This document shows, in pieces, positions 1 through 10,620 of a stretch of 64,000 bases of DNA. The notes under the pieces were generated by a model. That model ran no database searches, was not told the origin of the DNA, and saw only the letters and a list, made by a program, of their open reading frames with translations. Origin of the DNA: Galaxea fascicularis (lineage: Eukaryota > Cnidaria > Anthozoa > Scleractinia > Euphylliidae); NCBI GenBank assembly GCA_948470475.1, contig OX419345.1, forward strand, positions 21,106,859-21,170,858, in the 5' to 3' direction. The stretch's first letter is position 1; each line of letters begins with the position of its first letter. The position numbers and the translations under genes are program-made.

Positions 1-177
1 GTTCTTGGAAGCATTTAGACATGATTTCTAGCTTGCTTTTTAAAGTAGGCAAAGTTTAAGCCAAATTCAAAATTTGACTCAAAAGCATGTGGTCCCCCCT
101 TTGGGTTTTGGTCAAAATTTCAACTTTGCTAAAATCTTGCAGACAGCTCAAATAAGAATAGAAATCAAGTTTGCGGA

Positions 178-354
178 GTTCTTGGAAGCATTTAGACATG
201 ATTTCTAGCTTGCTTTTTAAAGTAGGCAAAGTTTAAGCCAAATTCAAAATTTGACTCAAAAGCATGTGGTCCCCCCTTTGGGTTTTGGTCAAAATTTCAA
301 CTTTGCTAAAATCTTGCACACAGCTCAAATAAGAATAGAAATCAAGTTTGCGGA
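178..354 (+). repeat. Representative satellite monomer (phase reference)
   Basis: This monomer sets the numbering used in all entries. Base 1 is the G of GTTCTTGGAA and base 177 is the A of TTGCGGA. Reading along it: the TAG-containing segment at 21-40 (sites 31, 32 and 35 vary), GTAGGCAAAG at 45-54, the dyad CAAATT-CAA-AATTTG at 62-76, the C6-T3-G3-T4 run near 94-109, and the variable CAC/CAG/GAC site at 140-142. TCAAAATTT occurs twice, at 67 and 112, 45 bp apart. This copy has the GCTTGC..TTTTTAAAG form at 31-44, common in the left half and absent on the right. The phase is arbitrary. Confidence 0.95.
239..253. other. Short dyad in every monomer (6-bp stem, 3-nt loop)
   Basis: CAAATT-CAA-AATTTG is a perfect 6-bp inverted repeat around a 3-base centre, at monomer positions 62-76. 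It recurs about every 177 bp through the array. The centre is CAA or GAA in most monomers, and AGA, CCA, GCA or CTA in a few, with both arms intact in all these cases. Rare arm mutations exist, such as GCTAAATT near 43071 and 61476, and GCATAATT near 34397. A stem this short is weak by itself. Short dyads have been proposed to favour cruciform or other non-B DNA at centromeres lacking CENP-B boxes; applying that here is inference. Confidence 0.7.
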
Positions 355-3300
355 GTTCTTGGAAGCATTTAGACATGATTTCTAGGTTGCTTTTTCAAGT
401 AGGCAAAGTTTAAGCCAAATTCAAAATTTGACTCAAAAGGATGTGGTCCCCCCTTTGGGTTTTGGTCAAAATTTCAACTTTGCTAAAATCTTGGACACAG
501 CTCAAATAAGAATAGAAATCAAGTTTGCGGAGTTCTTGGAAGCATTTAGACATGATTTCTAGGTTGCTTTTTCAAGTAGGCAAAGTTTAAGCCAAATTCA
601 AAATTTGACTCAAAAGCATGTGGTCCCCCCTTTGGGTTTTGGTCAAAATTTCAACTTTGCTAAAATCTTGCAGACAGCTCAAATAAGAATAGAAATCAAG
701 TTTGCGGAGTTCTTGGAAGCATTTAGACATGATTTCTAGCTTGCTTTTTAAAGTAGGCAAAGTTTAAGCCAAATTCAAAATTTGACTCAAAAGCATGTGG
801 TCCCCCCTTTGGGTTTTGGTCAAAATTTCAACTTTGCTAAAATCTTGCACACAGCTCAAATAAGAATAGAAATCAAGTTTGCGGAGTTCTTGGAAGCATT
901 TAGACATGATTTCTAGGTTGCTTTTTCAAGTAGGCAAAGTTTAAGCCAAATTCAAAATTTGACTCAAAAGCATGTGGTCCCCCCTTTGGGTTTTGGTCAA
1001 AATTTCAACTTTGCTAAAATCTTGCACACAGCTCAAATAAGAATAGAAATCAAGTTTGCGGAGTTCTTGGAAGCATTTAGACATGATTTCTAGCTTGCTT
1101 TTTCAAGTAGGCAAAGTTTAAGCCAAATTCAAAATTTGACTCAAAAGCATGTGGTCCCCCCTTTGGGTTTTGGTCAAAATTTCAACTTTGCTAAAATCTT
1201 GCACACAGCTCAAATAAGAATAGAAATCAAGTTTGCGGAGTTCTTGGAAGCATTTAGACATGATTTCTAGGTTGCTTTTTCAAGTAGGCAAAGTTTAAGC
1301 CAAATTCAAAATTTGACTCAAAAGCATGTGGTCCCCCCTTTGGGTTTTGGTCAAAATTTCAACTTTGCTAAAATCTTGCACACAGCTCAAATAAGAATAG
1401 AAATCAAGTTTGCGGAGTTCTTGGAAGCATTTAGACATGATTTCTAGGTTGCTTTTTCAAGTAGGCAAAGTTTAAGCCAAATTCAAAATTTGACTCAAAA
1501 GCATGTGGTCCCCCCTTTGGGTTTTGGTCAAAATTTCAACTTTGCTAAAATCTTGCACACAGCTCAAATAAGAATAGAAATCAAGTTTGCGGAGTTCTTG
1601 GAAGCATTTAGACATGATTTCTAGCTTGCTTTTTAAAGTAGGCAAAGTTTAAGCCAAATTCAAAATTTGACTCAAAAGCATGTGGTCCCCCCTTTGGGTT
1701 TTGGTCAAAATTTCAACTTTGCTAAAATCTTGCACACAGCTCAAATAAGAATAGAAATCAAGTTTGCGGAGTTCTTGGAAGCATTTAGATATGATTTCTA
1801 CGTTGCTTTTTCAAGTAGGCAAAGTTTAAGCCAAATTGAAAATTTGACTCAAAAGCATGTGGTCCCCCCTTTGGGTTTTGGTCAAAATTTCAACTTTGCT
1901 AAAATCTTGCAGACAGCTCAAATAAGAATAGAAATCAAGTTTGCGGAGTTCTTGGAAGCATTTAGACATGATTTCTAGCTTGCTTTTTAAAGTAGGCAAA
2001 GTTTAAGCCAAATTCAAAATTTGACTCAAAAGCATGTGGTCCCCCCTTTGGGTTTTGGTCAAAATTTCAACTTTGCTAAAATCTTGCACACAGCTCAAAT
2101 AAGAATAGAAATCAAGTTTGCGGAGTTCTTGGAAGCATTTAGATATGATTTCTACGTTGCTTTTTCAAGTAGGCAAAGTTTAAGCCAAATTCAAAATTTG
2201 ACTCAAAAGCATGTGGTCCCCCCTTTGGGTTTTGGTCAAAATTTCAACTTTGCTAAAATCTTGCACACAGCTCAAATAAGAATAGAAATCAAGTTTGCGG
2301 AGTTCTTGGAAGCATTTAGACATGATTTCTAGCTTGCTTTTTAAAGTAGGCAAAGTTTAAGCCAAATTCAAAATTTGACTCAAAAGCATGTGGTCCCCCC
2401 TTTGGGTTTTGGTCAAAATTTCAACTTTGCTAAAATCTTGCACACAGCTCAAATAAGAATAGAAATCAAGTTTGCGGAGTTCTTGGAAGCATTTAGACAT
2501 GATTTCTAGCTTGCTTTTTAAAGTAGGCAAAGTTTAAGCCAAATTCAAAATTTGACTCAAAAGCATGTGGTCCCCCCTTTGGGTTTTGGTCAAAATTTCA
2601 ACTTTGCTAAAATCTTGCACACAGCTCAAATAAGAATAGAAATCAAGTTTGCGGAGTTCTTGGAAGCATTTAGACATGATTTCTAGCTTGCTTTTTAAAG
2701 TAGGCAAAGTTTAAGCCAAATTCAAAATTTGACTCAAAAGCATGTGGTCCCCCCTTTGGGTTTTGGTCAAAATTTCAACTTTGCTAAAATCTTGCAGACA
2801 GCTCAAATAAGAATAGAAATCAAGTTTGCGGAGTTCTTGGAAGCATTTAGATATGATTTCTACGTTGCTTTTTAAAGTAGGCAAAGTTTAAGCCAAATTC
2901 AAAATTTGACTCAAAAGCATGTGGTCCCCCCTTTGGGTTTTGGTCAAAATTTCAACTTTGCTAAAATCTTGCACACAGCTCAAATAAGAATAGAAATCAA
3001 GTTTGCGGAGTTCTTGGAAGCATTTAGACATGATTTCTAGCTTCCTTTTTCAAGTAGGCAAAGTTTAAGCCAAATTCAAAATTTGACTCAAAAGGATGTG
3101 GTCCCCCCTTTGGGTTTTGGTCAAAATTTCAACTTTGCTAAAATCTTGGACACAGCTCAAATAAGAATAGAAATCAAGTTTGCGCAGTTCTTGGAAGCAT
3201 TTAGACATGATTTCTAGGTTGCTTTTTCAAGTAGGCAAAGTTTAAGCCAAATTCAAAATTTGACTCAAAAGCATGTGGTCCCCCCTTTGGGTTTTGGTCA

Positions 3301-6300
3301 AAATTTCAACTTTGCTAAAATCTTGCACACAGCTCAAATAAGAATAGAAATCAAGTTTGCGGAGTTCTTGGAAGCATTTAGACATGATTTCTAGCTTGCT
3401 TTTTAAAGTAGGCAAAGTTTAAGCCAAATTCAAAATTTGACTCAAAAGCATGTGGTCCCCCCTTTGGGTTTTGGTCAAAATTTCAACTTTGCTAAAATCT
3501 TGCACACAGCTCAAATAAGAATAGAAATCAAGTTTGCGGAGTTCTTGGAAGCATTTAGACATGATTTCTAGGTTGCTTTTTCAAGTAGGCAAAGTTTAAG
3601 CCAAATTCAAAATTTGACTCAAAAGCATGTGGTCCCCCCTTTGGGTTTTGGTCAAAATTTCAACTTTGCTAAAATCTTGCACACAGCTCAAATAAGAATA
3701 GAAATCAAGTTTGCGGAGTTCTTGGAAGCATTTAGACATGATTTCTAGCTTGCTTTTTAAAGTAGGCAAAGTTTAAGCCAAATTCAAAATTTGACTCAAA
3801 AGCATGTGGTCCCCCCTTTGGGTTTTGGTCAAAATTTCAACTTTGCTAAAATCTTGCACACAGCTCAAATAAGAATAGAAATCAAGTTTGCGGAGTTCTT
3901 GGAAGCATTTAGACATGATTTCTAGCTTGCTTTTTAAAGTAGGCAAAGTTTAAGCCAAATTCAAAATTTGACTCAAAAGCATGTGGTCCCCCCTTTGGGT
4001 TTTGGTCAAAATTTCAACTTTGCTAAAATCTTGCACACAGCTCAAATAAGAATAGAAATCAAGTTTGCGGAGTTCTTGGAAGCATTTAGATATGATTTCT
4101 ACGTTGCTTTTTCAAGTAGGCAAAGTTTAAGCCAAATTGAAAATTTGACTCAAAAGCATGTGGTCCCCCCTTTGGGTTTTGGTCAAAATTTCAACTTTGC
4201 TAAAATCTTGCAGACAGCTCAAATAAGAATAGAAATCAAGTTTGCGGAGTTCTTGGAAGCATTTAGACATGATTTCTAGCTTGCTTTTTAAAGTAGGCAA
4301 AGTTTAAGCCAAATTCAAAATTTGACTCAAAAGCATGTGGTCCCCCCTTTGGGTTTTGGTCAAAATTTCAACTTTGCTAAAATCTTGCAGACAGCTCAAA
4401 TAAGAATAGAAATCAAGTTTGCGGAGTTCTTGGAAGCATTTAGACATGATTTCTAGGTTGCTTTTTAAAGTAGGCAAAGTTTAAGCCAAATTCAAAATTT
4501 GACTCAAAAGCATGTGGTCCCCCCTTTGGGTTTTGGTCAAAATTTCAACTTTGCTAAAATCTTGCACACAGCTCAAATAAGAATAGAAATCAAGTTTGCG
4601 GAGTTCTTGGAAGCATTTAGACATGATTTCTAGCTTCCTTTTTCAAGTAGGCAAAGTTTAAGCCAAATTCAAAATTTGACTCAAAAGGATGTGGTCCCCC
4701 CTTTGGGTTTTGGTCAAAATTTCAACTTTGCTAAAATCTTGGACACAGCTCAAATAAGAATAGAAATCAAGTTTGCGGAGTTCTTGGAAGCATTTAGACA
4801 TGATTTCTAGGTTGCTTTTTCAAGTAGGCAAAGTTTAAGCCAAATTCAAAATTTGACTCAAAAGCATGTGGTCCCCCCTTTGGGTTTTGGTCAAAATTTC
4901 AACTTTGCTAAAATCTTGCAGACAGCTCAAATAAGAATAGAAATCAAGTTTGCGGAGTTCTTGGAAGCATTTAGACATGATTTCTAGGTTGCTTTTTCAA
5001 GTAGGCAAAGTTTAAGCCAAATTCAAAATTTGACTCAAAAGCATGTGGTCCCCCCTTTGGGTTTTGGTCAAAATTTCAACTTTGCTAAAATCTTGGACAC
5101 AGCTCAAATAAGAATAGAAATCAAGTTTGCGGAGTTCTTGGAAGCATTTAGACATGATTTCTAGGTTCCTTTTTTAAGTAGGCAAAGTTTAAGCCAAATT
5201 CAAAATTTGACTCAAAAGCATGTGGTCCCCCCTTTGGGTTTTGGTCAAAATTTCAACTTTGCTAAAATCTTGGACACAGCTCAAATAAGAATAGAAATCA
5301 AGTTTGCGGAGTTCTTGGAAGCATTTAGATATGATTTCTACGTTGCTTTTTCAAGTAGGCAAAGTTTAAGCCAAATTCAAAATTTGACTCAAAAGCATGT
5401 GGTCCCCCCTTTGGGTTTTGGTCAAAATTTCAACTTTGCTAAAATCTTGCACACAGCTCAAATAAGAATAGAAATCAAGTTTGCGGAGTTCTTGGAAGCA
5501 TTTAGACATGATTTCTAGGTTGCTTTTTCAAGTAGGCAAAGTTTAAGCCAAATTCAAAATTTGACTCAAAAGCATGTGGTCCCCCCTTTGGGTTTTGGTC
5601 AAAATTTCAACTTTGCTAAAATCTTGCACACAGCTCAAATAAGAATAGAAATCAAGTTTGCGGAGTTCTTGGAAGCATTTAGACATGATTTCTAGGTTGC
5701 TTTTTCAAGTAGGCAAAGTTTAAGCCAAATTCAAAATTTGACTCAAAAGCATGTGGTCCCCCCTTTGGGTTTTGGTCAAAATTTCAACTTTGCTAAAATC
5801 TTGCACACAGCTCAAATAAGAATAGAAATCAAGTTTGCGGAGTTCTTGGAAGCATTTAGACATGATTTCTAGGTTGCTTTTTCAAGTAGGCAAAGTTTAA
5901 GCCAAATTCAAAATTTGACTCAAAAGCATGTGGTCCCCCCTTTGGGTTTTGGTCAAAATTTCAACTTTGCTAAAATCTTGCACACAGCTCAAATAAGAAT
6001 AGAAATCAAGTTTGCGGAGTTCTTGGAAGCATTTAGACATGATGTCTAGGTTCCTTTTTCAAGTAGGCAAAGTTTAAGCCAAATTCAAAATTTGACTCAA
6101 AAGCATGTGGTCCCTCCTTTGGGTTTTGGTCAAAATTTCAACTTTGCTAAAATCTTGCACACAGCTCAAATAAGAATAGAAATCAAGTTTGCGGAGTTCT
6201 TGGAAGCATTTAGACATGATTTCTAGGTTGCTTTTTCAAGTAGGCAAAGTTTAAGCCAAATTCAAAATTTGACTCAAAAGCATGTGGTCCCCCCTTTGGG

Positions 6301-7434
6301 TTTTGGTCAAAATTTCAACTTTGCTAAAATCTTGGACACAGCTCAAATAAGAATAGAAATCAAGTTTGCGGAGTTCTTGGAAGCATTTAGACATGATTTC
6401 TAGGTTGCTTTTTCAAGTAGGCAAAGTTTAAGCCAAATTCAAAATTTGACTCAAAAGCATGTGGTCCCCCCTTTGGGTTTTGGTCAAAATTTCAACTTTG
6501 CTAAAATCTTGCACACAGCTCAAATAAGAATAGAAATCAAGTTTGCGGAGTTCTTGGAAGCATTTAGACATGATTTCTAGGTTCCTTTTTCAAGTAGGCA
6601 AAGTTTAAGCCAAATTCAAAATTTGACTCAAAAGCATGTGGTCCCTCCTTTGGGTTTTGGTCAAAATTTCAACTTTGCTAAAATCTTGCACACAGCTCAA
6701 ATAAGAATAGAAATCAAGTTTGCGGAGTTCTTGGAAGCATTTAGACATGATTTCTAGGTTGCTTTTTCAAGTAGGCAAAGTTTAAGCCAAATTCAAAATT
6801 TGACTCAAAAGCATGTGGTCCCCCCTTTGGGTTTTGGTCAAAATTTTAACTTTGCTAAAATCTTGCACACAGCTCAAATAAGAATAGAAATCAAGTTTGC
6901 GGAGTTCTTGGAAGCATTTAGACATGATTTCTAGGTTGCTTTTTCAAGTAGGCAAAGTTTAAGCCAAATTCAAAATTTGACTCAAAAGCATGTGGTCCCC
7001 CCTTTGGGTTTTGGTCAAAATTTCAACTTTGCTAAAATCTTGCACACAGCTCAAATAAGAATAGAAATCAAGTTTGCGGAGTTCTTGGAAGCATTTAGAC
7101 ATGATTTCTAGGTTCCTTTTTCAAGTAGGCAAAGTTTAAGCCAAATTCAAAATTTGACTCAAAAGGATGTGGTCCCCCCTTTGGGTTTTGGTCAAAATTT
7201 CAACTTTGCTAAAATCTTGGACACAGCTCAAATAAGAATAGAAATCAAGTTTGCGGAGTTCTTGGAAGCATTTAGACATGATTTCTAGGTTGCTTTTTCA
7301 AGTAGGCAAAGTTTAAGCCAAATTCAAAATTTGACTCAAAAGCATGTGGTCCCCCCTTTGGGTTTTGGTCAAAATTTCAACTTTGCTAAAATCTTGCACA
7401 CAGCTCAAATAAGAATAGAAATCAAGTTTGCGGA

Positions 7435-10400
7435 GTTCTTGGAAGCATTTAGACATGATTTCTAGCTTGCTTTTTAAAGTAGGCAAAGTTTAAGCCAAAT
7501 TCAAAATTTGACTCAAAAGCATGTGGTCCCCCCTTTGGGTTTTGGTCAAAATTTCAACTTTGCTAAAATCTTGCACACAGCTCAAATAAGAATAGAAATC
7601 AAGTTTGCGGAGTTCTTGGAAGCATTTAGATATGATTTCTACGTTGCTTTTTCAAGTAGGCAAAGTTTAAGCCAAATTGAAAATTTGACTCAAAAGCATG
7701 TGGTCCCCCCTTTGGGTTTTGGTCAAAATTTCAACTTTGCTAAAATCTTGCACACAGCTCAAATAAGAATAGAAATCAAGTTTGCGGAGTTCTTGGAAGC
7801 ATTTAGACATGATTTCTAGCTTGCTTTTTAAAGTAGGCAAAGTTTAAGCCAAATTCAAAATTTGACTCAAAAGCATGTGGTCCCCCCTTTGGGTTTTGGT
7901 CAAAATTTCAACTTTGCTAAAATCTTGCACACAGCTCAAATAAGAATAGAAATCAAGTTTGCGGAGTTCTTGGAAGCATTTAGATATGATTTCTACGTTG
8001 CTTTTTCAAGTAGGCAAAGTTTAAGCCAAATTCAAAATTTGACTCAAAAGCATGTGGTCCCCCCTTTGGGTTTTGGTCAAAATTTCAACTTTGCTAAAAT
8101 CTTGCACACAGCTCAAATAAGAATAGAAATCAAGTTTGCGGAGTTCTTGGAAGCATTTAGACATGATTTCTAGCTTCCTTTTTCAAGTAGGCAAAGTTTA
8201 AGCCAAATTCAAAATTTGACTCAAAAGCATGTGGTCCCCCCTTTGGGTTTTGGTCAAAATTTCAACTTTGCTAAAATCTTGCACACAGCTCAAATAAGAA
8301 TAGAAATCAAGTTTGCGGAGTTCTTGGAAGCATTTAGACATGATTTCTAGGTTGCTTTTTCAAGTAGGCAAAGTTTAAGCCAAATTCAAAATTTGACTCA
8401 AAAGCATGTGGTCCCCCCTTTGGGTTTTGGTCAAAATTTCAACTTTGCTAAAATCTTGCAGACAGCTCAAATAAGAATAGAAATCAAGTTTGCGGAGTTC
8501 TTGGAAGCATTTAGACATGATTTCTAGGTTGCTTTTTCAAGTAGGCAAAGTTTAAGCCAAATTGAAAATTTGTTTCAAAAGCATGTGGTCCCCCCTTTGG
8601 GTTTTGGTCAAAATTTCAACTTTGCTAAAATCTTGCAGACAGCTCAAATAAGAATAGAAATCAAGTTTGCGGAGTTCTTGGAAGCATTTAGACATGATTT
8701 CTAGGTTGCTTTTTCAAGTAGGCAAAGTTTAAGCCAAATTCAAAATTTGACTCAAAAGGATGTGGTCCCCCCTTTGGGTTTTGGTCAAAATTTCAACTTT
8801 GCTAAAATCTTGGACACAGCTCAAATAAGAATAGAAATCAAGTTTGCGGAGTTCTTGGAAGCATTTAGACATGATTTCTAGGTTCCTTTTTCAAGTAGGC
8901 AAAGTTTAAGCCAAATTCAAAATTTGACTCAAAAGCATGTGGTCCCCCCTTTGGGTTTTGGTCAAAATTTCAACTTTGCTAAAATCTTGCACACAGCTCA
9001 AATAAGAATAGAAATCAAGTTTGCGGAGTTCTTGGAAGCATTTAGACATGATTTCTAGGTTGCTTTTTCAAGTAGGCAAAGTTTAAGCCAAATTCAAAAT
9101 TTGACTCAAAAGCATGTGGTCCCCCCTTTGGGTTTTGGTCAAAATTTCAACTTTGCTAAAATCTTGGACACAGCTCAAATAAGAATAGAAATCAAGTTTG
9201 CGGAGTTCTTGGAAGCATTTAGACATGATTTCTAGGTTCCTTTTTTAAGTAGGCAAAGTTTAAGCCAAATTCAAAATTTGACTCAAAAGCATGTGGTCCC
9301 CCCTTTGGGTTTTGGTCAAAATTTCAACTTTGCTAAAATCTTGGACACAGCTCAAATAAGAATAGAAATCAAGTTTGCGGAGTTCTTGGAAGCATTTAGA
9401 TATGATTTCTACGTTGCTTTTTCAAGTAGGCAAAGTTTAAGCCAAATTCAAAATTTGACTCAAAAGCATGTGGTCCCCCCTTTGGGTTTTGGTCAAAATT
9501 TCAACTTTGCTAAAATCTTGCACACACCACAAATAAGAATAGAAATCAAGTTTGCGGAGTTCTTGGAAGCATTTAGAGATGATTTCTAGCTTCCTTTTTC
9601 AAGTAGGCAAAGTTTAAGCCAAATTCAAAATTTGACTCAAAAGCATGTGGTCCCCCCTTTGGGTTTTGGTCAAAATTTCAACTTTGCTAAAATCTTGCAC
9701 ACAGCTCAAATAAGAATAGAAATCAAGTTTGCGGAGTTCTTGGAAGCATTTAGACATGATTTCTAGGTTGCTTTTTCAAGTAGGCAAAGTTTAAGCCAAA
9801 TTCAAAATTTGACTCAAAAGCATGTGGTCCCCCCTTTGGGTTTTGGTCAAAATTTCAACTTTGCTAAAATCTTGGACACAGCTCAAATAAGAATAGAAAT
9901 CAAGTTTGCGGAGTTCTTGGAAGCATTTAGACATGATTTCTAGGTTGCTTTTTCAAGTAGGCAAAGTTTAAGCCAAATTCAAAATTTGACTCAAAAGCAT
10001 GTGGTCCCCCCTTTGGGTTTTGGTCAAAATTTCAACTTTGCTAAAATCTTGCACACAGCTCAAATAAGAATAGAAATCAAGTTTGCGGAGTTCTTGGAAG
10101 CATTTAGACATGATTTCTAGGTTGCTTTTTCAAGTAGGCAAAGTTTAAGCCAAATTCAAAATTTGACTCAAAAGCATGTGGTCCCCCCTTTGGGTTTTGG
10201 TCAAAATTTCAACTTTGCTAAAATCTTGCACACAGCTCAAATAAGAATAGAAATCAAGTTTGCGGAGTTCTTGGAAGCATTTAGACATGATTTCTAGGTT
10301 GCTTTTTCAAGTAGGCAAAGTTTAAGCCAAATTCAAAATTTGACTCAAAAGGATGTGGTCCCCCCTTTGGGTTTTGGTCAAAATTTCAACTTTGCTAAAA

Positions 10401-10620
10401 TCTTGGACACAGCTCAAATAAGAATAGAAATCAAGTTTGCGGAGTTCTTGGAAGCATTTAGACATGATTTCTAGGTTGCTTTTTCAAGTAGGCAAAGTTT
10501 AAGCCAAATTCAAAATTTGACTCAAAAGCATGTGGTCCCCCCTTTGGGTTTTGGTCAAAATTTCAACTTTGCTAAAATCTTGCACACAGCTCAAATAAGA
10601 ATAGAAATCAAGTTTGCGGA
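7435..10620 (+). repeat. HOR family copy 1 (18 monomers)
   Basis: This is the first of four consecutive copies of one ordered monomer series. It opens with four monomers alternating GCTTGC..TTTTTAAAG and GATATG..TACG. A CAGACAG pair follows, the second member carrying TTGTTTC (8497). Then come the GGTTCCTTTTTTAAG monomer (9205), a TACG monomer with the rare ACACACCACAAA (9382), a GAGATGATTT/GCTTCC monomer (9559), and a GGACAC, GCACAC, GCACAC run ending with AAAAGGATG (10267). Against copy 2 it has three extra monomers, at 8143 and 8674-9027. The shared order of rare variants makes common descent clear. Confidence 0.85.

Larger units (their letters stand above)
1..7434 (+). repeat. Left mosaic zone, 42 monomers
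   Basis: These 42 monomers use the types found up to about 33.5 kb: the GCTTGC..TTTTTAAAG form, the GATATG..TACG form (monomers starting 1771, 2125, 2833, 4072 and 5311), the GGTTCC form, and the AAAAGGATG form paired with GGACAC. The order is not one clean HOR. From 6019 the series matches the modules at 20002 and 24604, with two CCCTCC monomers (6019 and 6550) three units apart. The monomer at 5134 has the GGTTCCTTTTTTAAG form followed by a GATATG..TACG monomer, a pairing that marks the HOR family further right. No gene or non-satellite sequence was seen. Confidence 0.8.

Noticed and set aside
94..111. Telomere-like or G-quadruplex-forming repeat in the C6-T3-G3-T4 run
   Set aside because: Each monomer has only one C run and one short G run per 177 bp. 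There is no tandem TTTAGGG-type repeat and not four G tracts close together.
178..197. CENP-B box
   Set aside because: TTCTTGGAAGC at the monomer start recalls part of the mammalian CENP-B box, but the G after TTC is missing and the required CGGG is absent, so the essential bases are not met.
161..205. GAAATC...GATTTC inverted repeat across the monomer border as a hairpin or terminator
   Set aside because: The arms are 6 bp and about 30 bp apart with no other pairing, too weak to call. The same arrangement recurs in every unit merely through the repeat.
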